Positions 1 to 5,955 of a stretch of 12,651 nucleotides of DNA are shown here, piece by piece. Under the pieces are notes generated by a model. It ran no database searches, was not told where the DNA came from, and worked only from the letters and a program-made list of their open reading frames with translations. How positions within the stretch are numbered: the first letter of the stretch is position 1; the number at the start of each line of letters is the position of its first letter. A program made the translations under genes and the position numbers. Source of the DNA: Candidatus Woesearchaeota archaeon (lineage in GTDB: Archaea; Nanobdellota; Nanobdellia; Woesearchaeales; UBA583); the NCBI GenBank assembly GCA_007117405.1, contig SKGP01000083.1:1-12651 (forward strand), written 5' to 3'.

Positions 1-33
1 TATTAAATAGAGCTGTTGTTATAATTCGAAATG

Positions 34-57
34 TTTATTAATAGTTTAATTTTGGAG
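34..57 (+). promoter_or_regulatory. putative promoter/SD region of the dUTPase gene
   Basis: An A/T box TTTATTAAT lies at 34-42 and a GGAG Shine-Dalgarno-like motif at 54-57, five bases before the ATG at 63. The two signals conflict: a TATA box here would start transcription close to the ATG and leave out the GGAG. The SD may therefore belong to a longer transcript entering from the left. Confidence 0.35.
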
Positions 58-62
58 ATATT

Positions 63-572
63 ATGGAAAAGCCTTATTTTAGAGTAAAAAAATTAAAAGA
101 AGCGGCAATTTTGCCTTCAAAAAGAGATGAGGATGCGGGTTATGACTTATATGGAGTTGTTGAAGAAAATTTTATATTATTAAAACCTGGAGATATTAGA
201 ATGTTTTCAACAGGAATATCTATTGAAATTCCAAAGGATTGGGTTTTTTATGTGGCTGAAAGAGGGAGTACTGGTTCAAAGGGAATTGCTAGAAGATGTG
301 GGGTTGTTGATTCAGGTTATAGGGGAGAGATATTTGTTCCTTTAAACAATACATCAAATAAGCCAATTCTTTTTTATAGAGAAGATAATGAGTTTATGGA
401 TGAATTTTTAAAGGAGAATAGTTTGGAAAGAACCGAAATAACTTTATATCCTATTTCAAAAGCAATAACACAAGGAATGCTTTTATACTGTCCTCATGTT
501 GAAGTTGAAGAGGTTGATGAGCTTCAAGATAGTATTAGAGGAGAAAATGCTCTTGGGAGTTCAGGGAAATAA
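63..572 (+). CDS. dut: dUTP diphosphatase (trimeric dUTPase family)
   Basis: Trimeric dUTPases hydrolyse dUTP to dUMP and pyrophosphate, keeping uracil out of DNA and supplying dUMP for dTMP synthesis. All five family motifs can be traced in the 169 residues: motif 1 DAGYDLY near residue 24, motif 2 RGSTG near 67, motif 3 GVVDSGYRGE near 80 with the Asp and Tyr that hold the deoxyuridine, a weak motif 4 around ITQGMLLY, and a C-terminal glycine-rich motif 5 RGENALGSSGK that would close over the triphosphate. An extra charged stretch (EDNEFMDEFLKENSLER) sits between motifs 3 and 4, making the protein slightly longer than the usual 140-150 residues. The related dCTP deaminase is possible but less likely, because motif 3 and the C-terminal motif 5 are of dUTPase type. 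The start at 63 has a GGAG five bases upstream. It is convergent with the next gene. Confidence 0.85.
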   Translation: MEKPYFRVKKLKEAAILPSKRDEDAGYDLYGVVEENFILLKPGDIRMFSTGISIEIPKDWVFYVAERGSTGSKGIARRCGVVDSGYRGEIFVPLNNTSNKPILFYREDNEFMDEFLKENSLERTEITLYPISKAITQGMLLYCPHVEVEEVDELQDSIRGENALGSSGK

Positions 573-606
573 TAAACTTAGGATTTATCTTTGAATATTT
601 CTTTAT

Positions 607-1140
607 TTAATAGCTTGGTTTGTCAATTTTAAAGTCATTTGGTTTTACATAACTTAGAAGTACCCTTAAGTTTGTCATAAATGTTTCAATTTCTTCTAGT
701 TTTTCAATTACTCTTTCATTTATTTGGGTGTTTTCAAGCATTTCTGGATTTAATTCTGAGTTAATTGGAGATTGATTGTGGGTTTCTGTAATTCCTTTTA
801 GTTCTTCAAGTGTTGTATTTAGAGTCTCTATAAGTTCAATAAGATTTACTATCATATTTTCAAGTTTTTTGTCAAGTTTTTCAGTTCTGTCTAATACATT
901 TTCTAATGTGCTTCGATTTATTTCTTTTATTTCTAGTAAATTTGAGATTATAACTTCTCTTTCTTTTTTTGATTCATCTTTTAGAGTTTCAGTCATAATT
1001 TTTAAGTATTTACCAAATTCTGAGGCGTTACTTTCAGAAAAGATATTTGTTCTATTGTTTAGTTCCTCTTCAAGTTCCTTTTTTTCTTTTTTTAATCTTT
1101 CAAGTTGTTCTTTAGAAACTAATACAAAGTCTTCATCCAT
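607..1140 (-). CDS. coiled-coil protein of unknown function
   Basis: I do not recognise this 177-residue protein. It is strongly charged and mostly predicted helical. The N-terminus (SKEQLERLKKEKKELEEEL, about residues 9-27) has the heptad look of a coiled coil. A second long helical run spans about 85-117, with leucine, isoleucine and asparagine at core positions, and a third (about 138-165) follows a Ser/Asn/Pro-rich linker. There is no signal peptide, membrane span or catalytic motif. The C-terminal tail (KPNDFKIDKPSY) is polar and could be a docking peptide. A scaffold or regulatory role is only a guess. It is transcribed divergently from the small membrane protein at 1205. The ATG at 1140 has no SD, but an A/T box about 24 bases upstream suggests a leaderless mRNA. 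Confidence 0.7.
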   Translation of the reverse strand: MDEDFVLVSKEQLERLKKEKKELEEELNNRTNIFSESNASEFGKYLKIMTETLKDESKKEREVIISNLLEIKEINRSTLENVLDRTEKLDKKLENMIVNLIELIETLNTTLEELKGITETHNQSPINSELNPEMLENTQINERVIEKLEEIETFMTNLRVLLSYVKPNDFKIDKPSY

Positions 1141-1159
1141 AAAGTATTTAAATGTCTTT

Positions 1160-1179
1160 GAAATAAATTACTTTATAAC
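1160..1179. promoter_or_regulatory. divergent TATA boxes between coiled-coil and membrane-protein genes
   Basis: The 64-base divergent gap holds two archaeal TATA-like boxes. The minus-strand reading of AAATAAATTA (1160-1169) is about 24 bases before the ATG at 1140. The plus-strand TTTATAAC (1172-1179) is about 29 bases before the ATG at 1205. Both distances predict leaderless or nearly leaderless transcripts. The boxes almost touch, so binding of TBP/TFB at one could compete with the other. Confidence 0.45.
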
Positions 1180-1204
1180 TACTTAAAGTTAAAACAGATT
1201 AAAA

Positions 1205-1456
1205 ATGGTACTAAGTTGGTTTTTTTTATTATTTGGAATTAGTGGAGTTATTGCAATTGCCCTTAATTATATATTGGAGGCAACTAATAAGTTAGGGAAA
1301 GATCATAAACTTTTTTCAATTGTAAATTTTTATGGTTCTTTTGCCTTGCTTTCTTATTCTATATATAATGAAGTTTGGCTCTTTGCTGTTTTAAATGGTT
1401 TTTTAGTGGCTGTTGGTATTTACGGTCTTTTGAAAGTTTATGGTAAAGTTTCTTAG
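1205..1456 (+). CDS. small integral membrane protein, CBU_0592-like
   Basis: An 83-residue protein made almost wholly of three hydrophobic segments (about residues 3-23, 36-53 and 56-76), joined by a short polar loop containing NKLGKDHK and ending in a positive KVYGKVS tail. The pattern of a first helix ending in LNYIL, a loop leading into FSIVNFYGS, and a last helix ending in GIYGLLKVY resembles the small CBU_0592-like membrane family, whose function is unknown. The family match is from memory of the pattern. No catalytic or metal-binding motif is visible. The start at 1205 lies about 29 bases after a TATA box and has no SD, consistent with leaderless expression. The next gene, L11, has its own promoter. 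Confidence 0.65.
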   Translation: MVLSWFFLLFGISGVIAIALNYILEATNKLGKDHKLFSIVNFYGSFALLSYSIYNEVWLFAVLNGFLVAVGIYGLLKVYGKVS

Positions 1457-1465
1457 TTCAAGAAA

Positions 1466-1475
1466 TTTTATAAAT
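1466..1475 (+). promoter_or_regulatory. TATA box of the L11-S27ae operon
   Basis: TTTTATAAAT is a good archaeal TATA box. Initiation about 25 bases downstream would fall near 1495-1498, exactly before a hairpin, leaving a 5' leader of roughly 70 bases before the L11 ATG at 1566. Confidence 0.5.
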
Positions 1476-1497
1476 GAGTTGTTCTTTTCTTTTTTTA

Positions 1498-1545
1498 GGC
1501 ATTATAGTTTTACTTGACTTAATGCCATTATCCTTTTAAAAAAGG
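1498..1545 (+). promoter_or_regulatory. structured 5' leader of L11 mRNA (two hairpins)
   Basis: Two perfect inverted repeats lie between the predicted transcription start and the L11 start codon. GGCATTA (1498-1504) pairs with TAATGCC (1520-1526), a 7-bp stem with a 15-base loop. CCTTTT (1532-1537) pairs with AAAAGG (1540-1545), a tight 6-bp hairpin. Ribosomal-protein mRNAs are often autoregulated through leader structures, so this is a candidate site. The pairings are seen directly; regulation is inferred. Confidence 0.35.
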
Positions 1546-1565
1546 TTGCTTATAATATAAGAAAA

Positions 1566-2054
1566 ATGGCACTAGAAAAAATAGAAGTATTGATTGAGGG
1601 TGGAAAAGCAACAGCAGCTCCTCCCCTTGGCCCGGCACTTGGTCCTTTAAAAGTAAATATTGGACAAGTTGTTGCGGATATTAACAAGAAAACAGCAGAT
1701 TTTAAGGGAATGAAAGTTCCTGTAAAAGTAATTGTAGATAAGGATACTAAGGAGTATACAATTGAAATTGGAACTCCTCCTGCATCACAACTTATAAAAT
1801 CTGAGATAAATATTTCAAAAGGTTCTGGTACACCAGATAAAACAGTTGTTGGAAATATGACTGTAGACCAAATAAAAAAGGTTGCAAGAATGAAATTTGA
1901 TTCTCTTTTAGCAAATGATCTTAAGGCTGCAGTTAGAGAAATAGCTGGAACATGTTATTCTCTTGGTGTTACTGTTGATTCAAAACCGGCAAGAGAATTT
2001 ATTGCTGATGTTAAAGCTGGAAAATATGATTCAGTATTAAATGAGGAAATTTAA
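1566..2054 (+). CDS. rpl11: 50S ribosomal protein L11 (archaeal uL11)
   Basis: uL11 binds the GTPase-associated centre of 23S rRNA and helps recruit elongation factors. The N-terminal domain begins with the archaeal form [20 protein letters not shown] (residues 6-25), with the proline-rich [19 protein letters not shown] hinge strand. The C-terminal RNA-binding domain carries [15 protein letters not shown] (about 84-98) and ends [13 protein letters not shown]. The length of 162 residues is normal for archaea and longer than the roughly 142 of bacteria. It forms an operon with S27ae, whose start lies one base after this stop. The usual archaeal partners L1, L10 and P1/L12 do not follow here. 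No SD is obvious before the ATG; the leader is structured. Confidence 0.97.
   Translation: MALEKIEVLIEGGKATAAPPLGPALGPLKVNIGQVVADINKKTADFKGMKVPVKVIVDKDTKEYTIEIGTPPASQLIKSEINISKGSGTPDKTVVGNMTVDQIKKVARMKFDSLLANDLKAAVREIAGTCYSLGVTVDSKPAREFIADVKAGKYDSVLNEEI
2043..2047 (+). promoter_or_regulatory. SD fixing the S27ae start
   Basis: GAGGA inside the last codons of L11 lies eight bases before the ATG at 2056. It supports 2056 rather than the in-frame upstream ATG at 2041, which would add five residues (MRKFK) and overlap L11. Confidence 0.55.
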
Positions 2055-2055
2055 A

Positions 2056-2226
2056 ATGGCAAAATCAAAAACAAAAGCAAAGTCAACAAAACCTTCTGAA
2101 AAATGGAAGCTTGTAGGTAAAAGAAAAGCATGTCCTAAATGTGGGCCTGGAGTTTATCTTGGAGAACATAAAAACCCGGCAAGATTTGTTTGTGGAAAGT
2201 GTGGCTACACTGAGTTTATCAAATAA
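2056..2226 (+). CDS. rps27ae: 30S ribosomal protein S27ae
   Basis: eS31 (S27ae) is a small zinc-ribbon protein of the archaeal and eukaryotic small subunit; in eukaryotes it is made as a ubiquitin fusion, which is absent here. The 56-residue protein has a lysine-rich N-terminal tail ([19 protein letters not shown]) followed by a zinc ribbon with cysteine pairs CPKCG and CGKCG and the family's [16 protein letters not shown]. The start at 2056 is preferred because of the SD in the end of L11 and because it gives the normal length. It is translationally linked to L11 (one-base gap). A T-rich tract directly after the stop probably ends the transcript. Confidence 0.95.
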   Translation: MAKSKTKAKSTKPSEKWKLVGKRKACPKCGPGVYLGEHKNPARFVCGKCGYTEFIK

Positions 2227-2227
2227 A

Positions 2228-2240
2228 TTTTTTTCTTTTT
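2228..2240 (+). terminator. U-rich terminator after S27ae
   Basis: Seven T, one C and five T follow the S27ae stop by one base. Runs like this terminate archaeal RNA polymerase without a hairpin. The next gene is on the opposite strand. Confidence 0.5.
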
Positions 2241-2300
2241 AGAATATATATTTTTTAATGTTATTATTTTACAAAAATTATAGAAAAATAAATATTTATT

Positions 2301-2636
2301 TTATGGGAGAAGCCCCAAAATACCTATGATTATTGCTATAATTCCAACAACTACTTGGATTGAACCAAGAACTTTTGTTATTTTAGCAAAACCAGGAATT
2401 GTTTCTAAAATACCTGCTGCAAGTATTATACCTCCGATAATTAATGTTAAACTATGAAGCAAAGAACTCCACAACCAAATACCAACTATGATTGCAATTA
2501 TACCTATAACTCCTTGGAATGAACCAAGCCATTTTGCAACTTTTTCAAGGTGTTTTCCAACTCCTGGAAGTAAACCTATTACACCTGACAAAAGCACAAG
2601 TCCTACTACAATGTCTAATATTGGAATTAGTACCAT
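2301..2636 (-). CDS. small membrane protein with internal duplication
   Basis: An unrecognised 111-residue, very hydrophobic protein with about four membrane segments. It is made of two similar halves. The first has GLLPGVGKHLEKVAKWLGSF followed by GIIAIIVGI; the second has ETIPGFAKITKVLGSI followed by GIIAIIIGI. Each half therefore reads helix, Pro-Gly loop with an amphipathic lysine-containing turn, then helix. Such halves usually pack as a pseudo-symmetric bundle. No transport or catalytic motif is visible. Similar short GIIAIIxGI proteins are, as I recall, common and uncharacterised in DPANN genomes. The ATG at 2636 is about 28 bases from a minus-strand TATA box, so it is probably leaderless. 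The gene converges with the L11-S27ae operon. Confidence 0.65.
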   Translation of the reverse strand: MVLIPILDIVVGLVLLSGVIGLLPGVGKHLEKVAKWLGSFQGVIGIIAIIVGIWLWSSLLHSLTLIIGGIILAAGILETIPGFAKITKVLGSIQVVVGIIAIIIGILGLLP

Positions 2637-2660
2637 GCGTTATTATATATGTTTTTTGGA

Positions 2661-2669
2661 TTTATAAAT
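2661..2669 (-). promoter_or_regulatory. TATA box of the duplicated membrane protein
   Basis: The minus-strand reading of TTTATAAAT centres about 29 bases before the ATG at 2636, the spacing of a leaderless archaeal promoter. Confidence 0.45.
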
Positions 2670-2705
2670 ATAACTTTATATTTATTTATTTATTTTAAAG
2701 TAAAG

Positions 2706-2713
2706 TTTATAAT
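2706..2713 (+). promoter_or_regulatory. TATA-like box of the sigma-like gene
   Basis: TTTATAAT lies 42-49 bases before the first possible ATG (2755). An archaeal start about 25 bases downstream would give a short leader of roughly 20 bases without an SD. It also contains TATAAT, but no bacterial -35 element is evident at the right spacing. Confidence 0.35.
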
Positions 2714-2754
2714 CTAATTAGTATTACTTACGAGTAGTGTTTGATTAAATAATA

Positions 2755-3750
2755 ATGATTATGGAAAGCAAAGATTTTGAAATTGAATTGAAACATTATA
2801 GGAAAAAACTTGAGAATATACTTTTAGACGATGAGTTATTTTTAATAAAAGAAAAAAATTGGAATTTATTAAGCAAACTTGCCGAAAAATATACTAATAT
2901 GGTTAAATTACAGGAAGGAAAGGAAAGCGATGATTCTATTTTAATTAGAGATTATATTGTTCTTTCAGTTCAAAGATATATCTATTCAATCTCTGATGAA
3001 CTCTTGGATGAAAGTAAGTTGTCTGTAATAAAAGTTGCTGATGTTACTAGAAGAATTTCATTGGCGGGGGCAAAGTATGGAACATCAATTGAAGATTTAT
3101 TGATGGAAAGTAATGTAATATTATTAAAAGAACTTAAAAACTATAATTCTGAATATTCTTTAACCACATTTATTTATAATAAATTAATAGGCGAACTTCC
3201 AATTAGAATAAATAATGAAAGAGGTCTTATTAGAATACCTAGAGATGTTTTTGAAAAATTTAACAAGGAATATTATAGTATGAATAAAAAAGAATTTATT
3301 TCTCATGTTTCAAAAAATTTAGAACAGACAAGACAATATTTAGAAAATAAGTCTCCTATTGAGATAGCTTCTGCAATTTATTTTTCTTTAAGTGGCAATT
3401 ATAAGCAGCTTGATGAAGATATTGATTTTAAAAGAGATACTGAAAAGTTAGGAGTATGGAGTGGTTTTAATTTTTATGAAACTCTGTCAGAACTTGGCTT
3501 TGAAGAAAATTATGATGATATGAATTTAAAAGCAGACATTAATGATGTGTTGAATAGTTTATCTCCTTTAGAAAAAGATATTATATTAAAAAGATATGGG
3601 ATTGAAGATGATAATGAAATGCAGTTTAGAGAAATTGCAAGAGATATGTCTGTTCCTAAAAGTAGAATTGAGAAGATTTACAATACAGGAATTAGAAAAT
3701 TAAGGCATCCCTCAAAATCAGATGTGCTTTTAGATTATTATAATAATTGA
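2755..3750 (+). CDS. sigma-70-like protein (regions 2, 3 and 4) in an archaeon
   Basis: Sigma-70 factors bind bacterial RNA polymerase and direct it to -10/-35 promoters; archaea normally use TBP and TFB instead. This 331-residue protein nevertheless matches sigma-70 along its length. Residues 113-130 (EDLLMESNVILLKELKNY) resemble region 2.2, the polymerase clamp-helix contact. Residues 134-152 (YSLTTFIYNKLIGELPI) resemble region 2.3. RGLIRIPRDVFEKFNK (156-171) matches the RTIRIPVHM segment of region 3.0. SPIEIASAIYFS (200-211) and KQLDEDI (217-223) resemble region 3.1. Residues 262-331 form region 4, with SPLEKDIILKRYGI, a helix-turn-helix FREIARDMSVPKSRIEKI and the hallmark IRKLRHPSKSDVL (E. 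coli RpoD: LRKLRHPSRSEVL). Region 1.1 is absent and region 2.1 is unclear. The tryptophan pair of region 2.3 that opens DNA is replaced by Asn-Lys. Flanking genes are archaeal and base composition matches them. ATG 2761 is an alternative start. A DNA-binding regulator derived from sigma is the main alternative. Confidence 0.85.
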   Translation: MIMESKDFEIELKHYRKKLENILLDDELFLIKEKNWNLLSKLAEKYTNMVKLQEGKESDDSILIRDYIVLSVQRYIYSISDELLDESKLSVIKVADVTRRISLAGAKYGTSIEDLLMESNVILLKELKNYNSEYSLTTFIYNKLIGELPIRINNERGLIRIPRDVFEKFNKEYYSMNKKEFISHVSKNLEQTRQYLENKSPIEIASAIYFSLSGNYKQLDEDIDFKRDTEKLGVWSGFNFYETLSELGFEENYDDMNLKADINDVLNSLSPLEKDIILKRYGIEDDNEMQFREIARDMSVPKSRIEKIYNTGIRKLRHPSKSDVLLDYYNN

Positions 3751-3800
3751 ATAATAAATTAGGTGTGAATTTAGAATAACATAAATCCCATTATGATAAG

Positions 3801-3809
3801 TTTAATAAA
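3801..3809 (+). promoter_or_regulatory. TATA box of the thioredoxin-reductase-like gene
   Basis: TTTAATAAA centres about 29 bases before the ATG at 3834 and about 20 before the alternative ATG at 3825. The spacing favours a leaderless start at 3834. Confidence 0.4.
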
Positions 3810-3833
3810 AGCTGAAATACTTATATGTATATT

Positions 3834-4739
3834 ATGGAAGAGTATGACTTAATAATTGTTGGTGGAGGATGTGCTGGATATCCTGCTGCTGTTTATGCTT
3901 CAAGGTTTAATCTTAAAACATTAGTTATTGCAAAAGAAAAGGGTGGTCTTATTACTACAACACATCTTGTTGAAAATTATCCTGGATTTGTTTCACTTTC
4001 AGGCCAAGAACTTGCAGATAATTTGGAAGCTCATGTTAAAGCTAATAATGTGCCTATAGAAAATGATATCGTGAAATCAATTGAAAAAGAAGGAAAATAT
4101 TTTATTGTTAAAACAGATTTGCTTGAAAAGGAGTATAAAACAAAAACTGTTATTTTAGCAACAGGAACAAAACACAGACATTTAGATGCTCCTGGTGAAA
4201 AAGAGTTTTCTGGGAAAGGAGTCTCTTATTGTGCAACTTGTGATGGAATGTTTTTTAGAAACAAAGTTGTTGGTATAGTAGGAGGTTCGGATAGTGCTGC
4301 AAAAGAAGCTATGGTTTTGGCCCAAAATTCTTCAAAAGTATATATGTTTATTAGAACATATTTAAAAGCAGAACCAATTAATGCAGATAGAATTAGACAA
4401 AATCCAAAAATTGAAATTATAGAAGGAGTTCAGGTTAAAGAGATTTGTGGTGATAATTTAGTAACTCATGTTGTTTTAGATAACGGAAAAAAGGTTGATT
4501 TGTCAGGTGTTTTTATAGCAATTGGTATGCTTCCTCAAAATGATTTGGCAAATTCTCTTGGTGTTGAACTTGATAAAAAAGGAGAAGTTGTTATTGACAG
4601 ACTTTCGAGAACAAATGTTGAGGGTGTGTTTGCTGCTGGAGATAATACAAATTCAGAGTGGAAACAGGGTATTGTTGCTTCTGCAGAGGGTTCTGTTGCT
4701 GCATATTCCGCATATGAACATATCCAAAGAAATTTTTAA
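3834..4739 (+). CDS. trxB: thioredoxin reductase-like flavoprotein
   Basis: A 301-residue low-molecular-weight thioredoxin reductase: FAD carries electrons to a CxxC pair that reduces thioredoxin. The FAD-binding fingerprint is VGGGCAGYPAA (residues 9-19). The redox centre is SYCATCDG (Cys133, Cys136). The second dinucleotide site is GIVGGSDSAAKEA (147-159). The C-terminal FAD motif is GVFAAGD (264-270). The NADPH-2'-phosphate motif HRRxxxRA of bacterial enzymes is here MFIRTYLKAEP (171-181), which lacks the usual basic cluster, so NADH or another donor such as a ferredoxin or F420-type carrier is possible. No thioredoxin gene is adjacent. The start at 3834 (MEEYDLIIVGGG) is preferred over ATG 3825 because the shorter N-terminus fits the family and the TATA spacing; the alternative adds MYI. 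Confidence 0.92.
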   Translation: MEEYDLIIVGGGCAGYPAAVYASRFNLKTLVIAKEKGGLITTTHLVENYPGFVSLSGQELADNLEAHVKANNVPIENDIVKSIEKEGKYFIVKTDLLEKEYKTKTVILATGTKHRHLDAPGEKEFSGKGVSYCATCDGMFFRNKVVGIVGGSDSAAKEAMVLAQNSSKVYMFIRTYLKAEPINADRIRQNPKIEIIEGVQVKEICGDNLVTHVVLDNGKKVDLSGVFIAIGMLPQNDLANSLGVELDKKGEVVIDRLSRTNVEGVFAAGDNTNSEWKQGIVASAEGSVAAYSAYEHIQRNF

Positions 4740-4770
4740 CTTTTTTAATTATACATCACTATACAGCATA

Positions 4771-4779
4771 TTTATAAAA
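4771..4779 (+). promoter_or_regulatory. TATA box of the S6e operon
   Basis: TTTATAAAA is a strong archaeal TATA box. Initiation about 25 bases on falls near 4800, leaving a leader of about 37 bases before the S6e ATG at 4837. Confidence 0.5.
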
Positions 4780-4799
4780 GATTTTTTGTTTTCTATTTG

Positions 4800-4823
4800 T
4801 AGGTGCAAAAATTGCAGTACCTA
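4800..4823 (+). promoter_or_regulatory. hairpin at the 5' end of S6e mRNA
   Basis: TAGGT (4800-4804) pairs with ACCTA (4819-4823). Inside it GCAA (4805-4808) pairs with TTGC (4812-4815), with three unpaired bases on the 3' side and a three-base loop. The structure begins at the predicted transcription start, as in the L11 leader. A role in autoregulation or mRNA stability is inferred only. Confidence 0.35.
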
Positions 4824-4836
4824 AAAACTATACAAA

Positions 4837-5253
4837 ATGGCTATAAAAGTTGTTATAGGAACAAAGTCTGGAAAGTCATATCAAAAAGAACTTTCAGCAG
4901 ACGAATCTGAGGCTCTTTACGGAAGAGTACTCGGGGAAGAACTTAATGGAGAGACATTAGGTTTTTCCGGAGTGAAATTTTTAATTTCTGGAGGAAGTGA
5001 TTCTGAAGGATTTCCAATGAGAAAAGATCTCCCGGGTACTAGAAGAAAGAGAGTTTTAATTACAAAAGGCTTAGGCTTTAAAGGTAAATTAAGGGGAAAG
5101 AGACACAATGGTCTTAGATTGAAAAAATCAATTGCTGGTAACACTGTTTATGAAAAAACTCACCAACTTAATTTGAAAGTTATTTCAGGGGATAAAGTTA
5201 TAGAAAAAGCTTTTGCTCCTGCAGAACCTGAAGCTGCTCCAGCTCAGGAGTAA
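4837..5253 (+). CDS. rps6e: 30S ribosomal protein S6e
   Basis: eS6 is a small-subunit protein found only in archaea and eukaryotes. The 138-residue sequence shows the family's SGGSDSEGFPMRKDLPGTRR (about residues 51-70), followed by RKRVLITKGLGFK and the basic KLRGKRHNGLRLKKSIAGN segment that contacts rRNA. The N-terminal KVVIGTKSGKSYQKEL strand is also typical. The C-terminus is an Ala/Pro/Glu tail (APAEPEAAPAQE), a common archaeal extension with no visible fold. It is the first gene of a likely transcript that continues into the Dph6-like gene 15 bases on, although a T-rich tract between them could reduce read-through. No SD precedes the ATG. Its usual archaeal neighbour, the aIF2 gamma gene, is absent here. 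Confidence 0.96.
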   Translation: MAIKVVIGTKSGKSYQKELSADESEALYGRVLGEELNGETLGFSGVKFLISGGSDSEGFPMRKDLPGTRRKRVLITKGLGFKGKLRGKRHNGLRLKKSIAGNTVYEKTHQLNLKVISGDKVIEKAFAPAEPEAAPAQE

Positions 5254-5266
5254 TTTTTTTATTTTT
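5254..5266 (+). terminator. T-rich tract between S6e and the Dph6-like gene
   Basis: Seven T, one A and five T fill the gap after the S6e stop. It may act as a partial archaeal terminator separating a highly expressed ribosomal gene from the enzyme genes, or it may simply be an AT-rich spacer. Confidence 0.3.
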
Positions 5267-5268
5267 AA

Positions 5269-5955
5269 ATGAAACTTGCTATTTTATTTTCTGGGGGAAA
5301 AGATTCTAATTTTGCTTTAAATTTTGCATATGAGAAAGGCCATGAAATAAGTTGTTTAATTTCTATGATTTCAAAAAACAGTGAAAGTTATATGTTTCAA
5401 TCAAATGGTTTGAATTTTACAAAAATTCAGGCTGAGTGTTTGGAAATTCCAATTATCCTTAAAGAAACGAGTGGAGAAAAGGAGAAAGAACTTTTGGATT
5501 TGAAAGAAGCAATATATGTGGCAATTAAAAAACATCATATTGGAGGAGTTGTTACGGGTGCGATTAGATCAGTTTATCAGGCAAGTAGAGTTCAAAAAAT
5601 ATGTAATGAACTGGGAATTTGGTGCTATAATCCTCTCTGGCAGATAGAAGAAGATTATTATTTGTCTAGACTTTTAAAATTAGAATTTGGTGTTAGAATA
5701 ATTTCAATTGCAGCATATCCTTTGGATAAAAATTTCTTAGGGAAAAAAATTGATTTGGAAATGTCTAGAAAATTATCAAATTTAGCTTTTAGATACAAAA
5801 TATCTGCAGTTGGAGAGGGTGGAGAGATTGAAACTTTTGTTTGTGATGGGCCGCTTTATAAAAAGAGAATAAATGTAGTTGAAAGTGAGATTATTATGGA
5901 TGGTGAAAATTGCGGACACGAGAAAATAATACGTGTGGAGCTTGAAAGCAAATGA
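5269..5955 (+). CDS. dph6: diphthine--ammonia ligase-like ATP pyrophosphatase
   Basis: Dph6 performs the last step of diphthamide synthesis on elongation factor 2: ATP activates the carboxylate of diphthine and ammonia converts it to the amide. The 228-residue protein opens with the PP-loop LFSGGKDSNFAL (residues 7-17) that binds ATP pyrophosphate. It carries the family's GAIRSVYQASRV (97-108), NPLWQ (121-125) and the C-terminal GEGGEIETFVCDGPLYKKRI (182-201). The length agrees with the single-domain archaeal form; fungal Dph6 carries extra C-terminal domains. Its stop codon overlaps the start of a class I glutamine amidotransferase (ATGA at 5952-5955), a sign of translational coupling that suggests its ammonia may come from glutamine. 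No SD is near the ATG. Other PP-loop amidases of the same ATP_bind_4 family cannot be fully excluded, but the motifs fit Dph6 well. Confidence 0.85.
   Translation: MKLAILFSGGKDSNFALNFAYEKGHEISCLISMISKNSESYMFQSNGLNFTKIQAECLEIPIILKETSGEKEKELLDLKEAIYVAIKKHHIGGVVTGAIRSVYQASRVQKICNELGIWCYNPLWQIEEDYYLSRLLKLEFGVRIISIAAYPLDKNFLGKKIDLEMSRKLSNLAFRYKISAVGEGGEIETFVCDGPLYKKRINVVESEIIMDGENCGHEKIIRVELESK
5937..5940 (+). promoter_or_regulatory. SD of the glutamine amidotransferase gene
   Basis: GGAG inside the end of the Dph6-like gene lies 11 bases before the overlapping ATG at 5952. It supports initiation there by terminating or incoming ribosomes. Confidence 0.4.

Noticed and set aside
776..1186. 136-residue plus-strand ORF opposite the coiled-coil gene
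   Set aside because: Its Ser/Phe-rich, low-complexity translation is what the antisense of a Lys/Glu-rich coiled coil produces.
1514..1556. TTGACT and TATAAT in the L11 leader as a bacterial-type sigma promoter
   Set aside because: The spacer is about 31 bases instead of about 17, and TATAAT lies too close to the ATG. The upstream archaeal TATA box explains expression better.
2755..3750. Sigma-like gene as assembly contamination
   Set aside because: It is flanked on both sides by archaeal genes, shares their base composition and is not at a contig edge in this window. Read mapping would still be needed for certainty.
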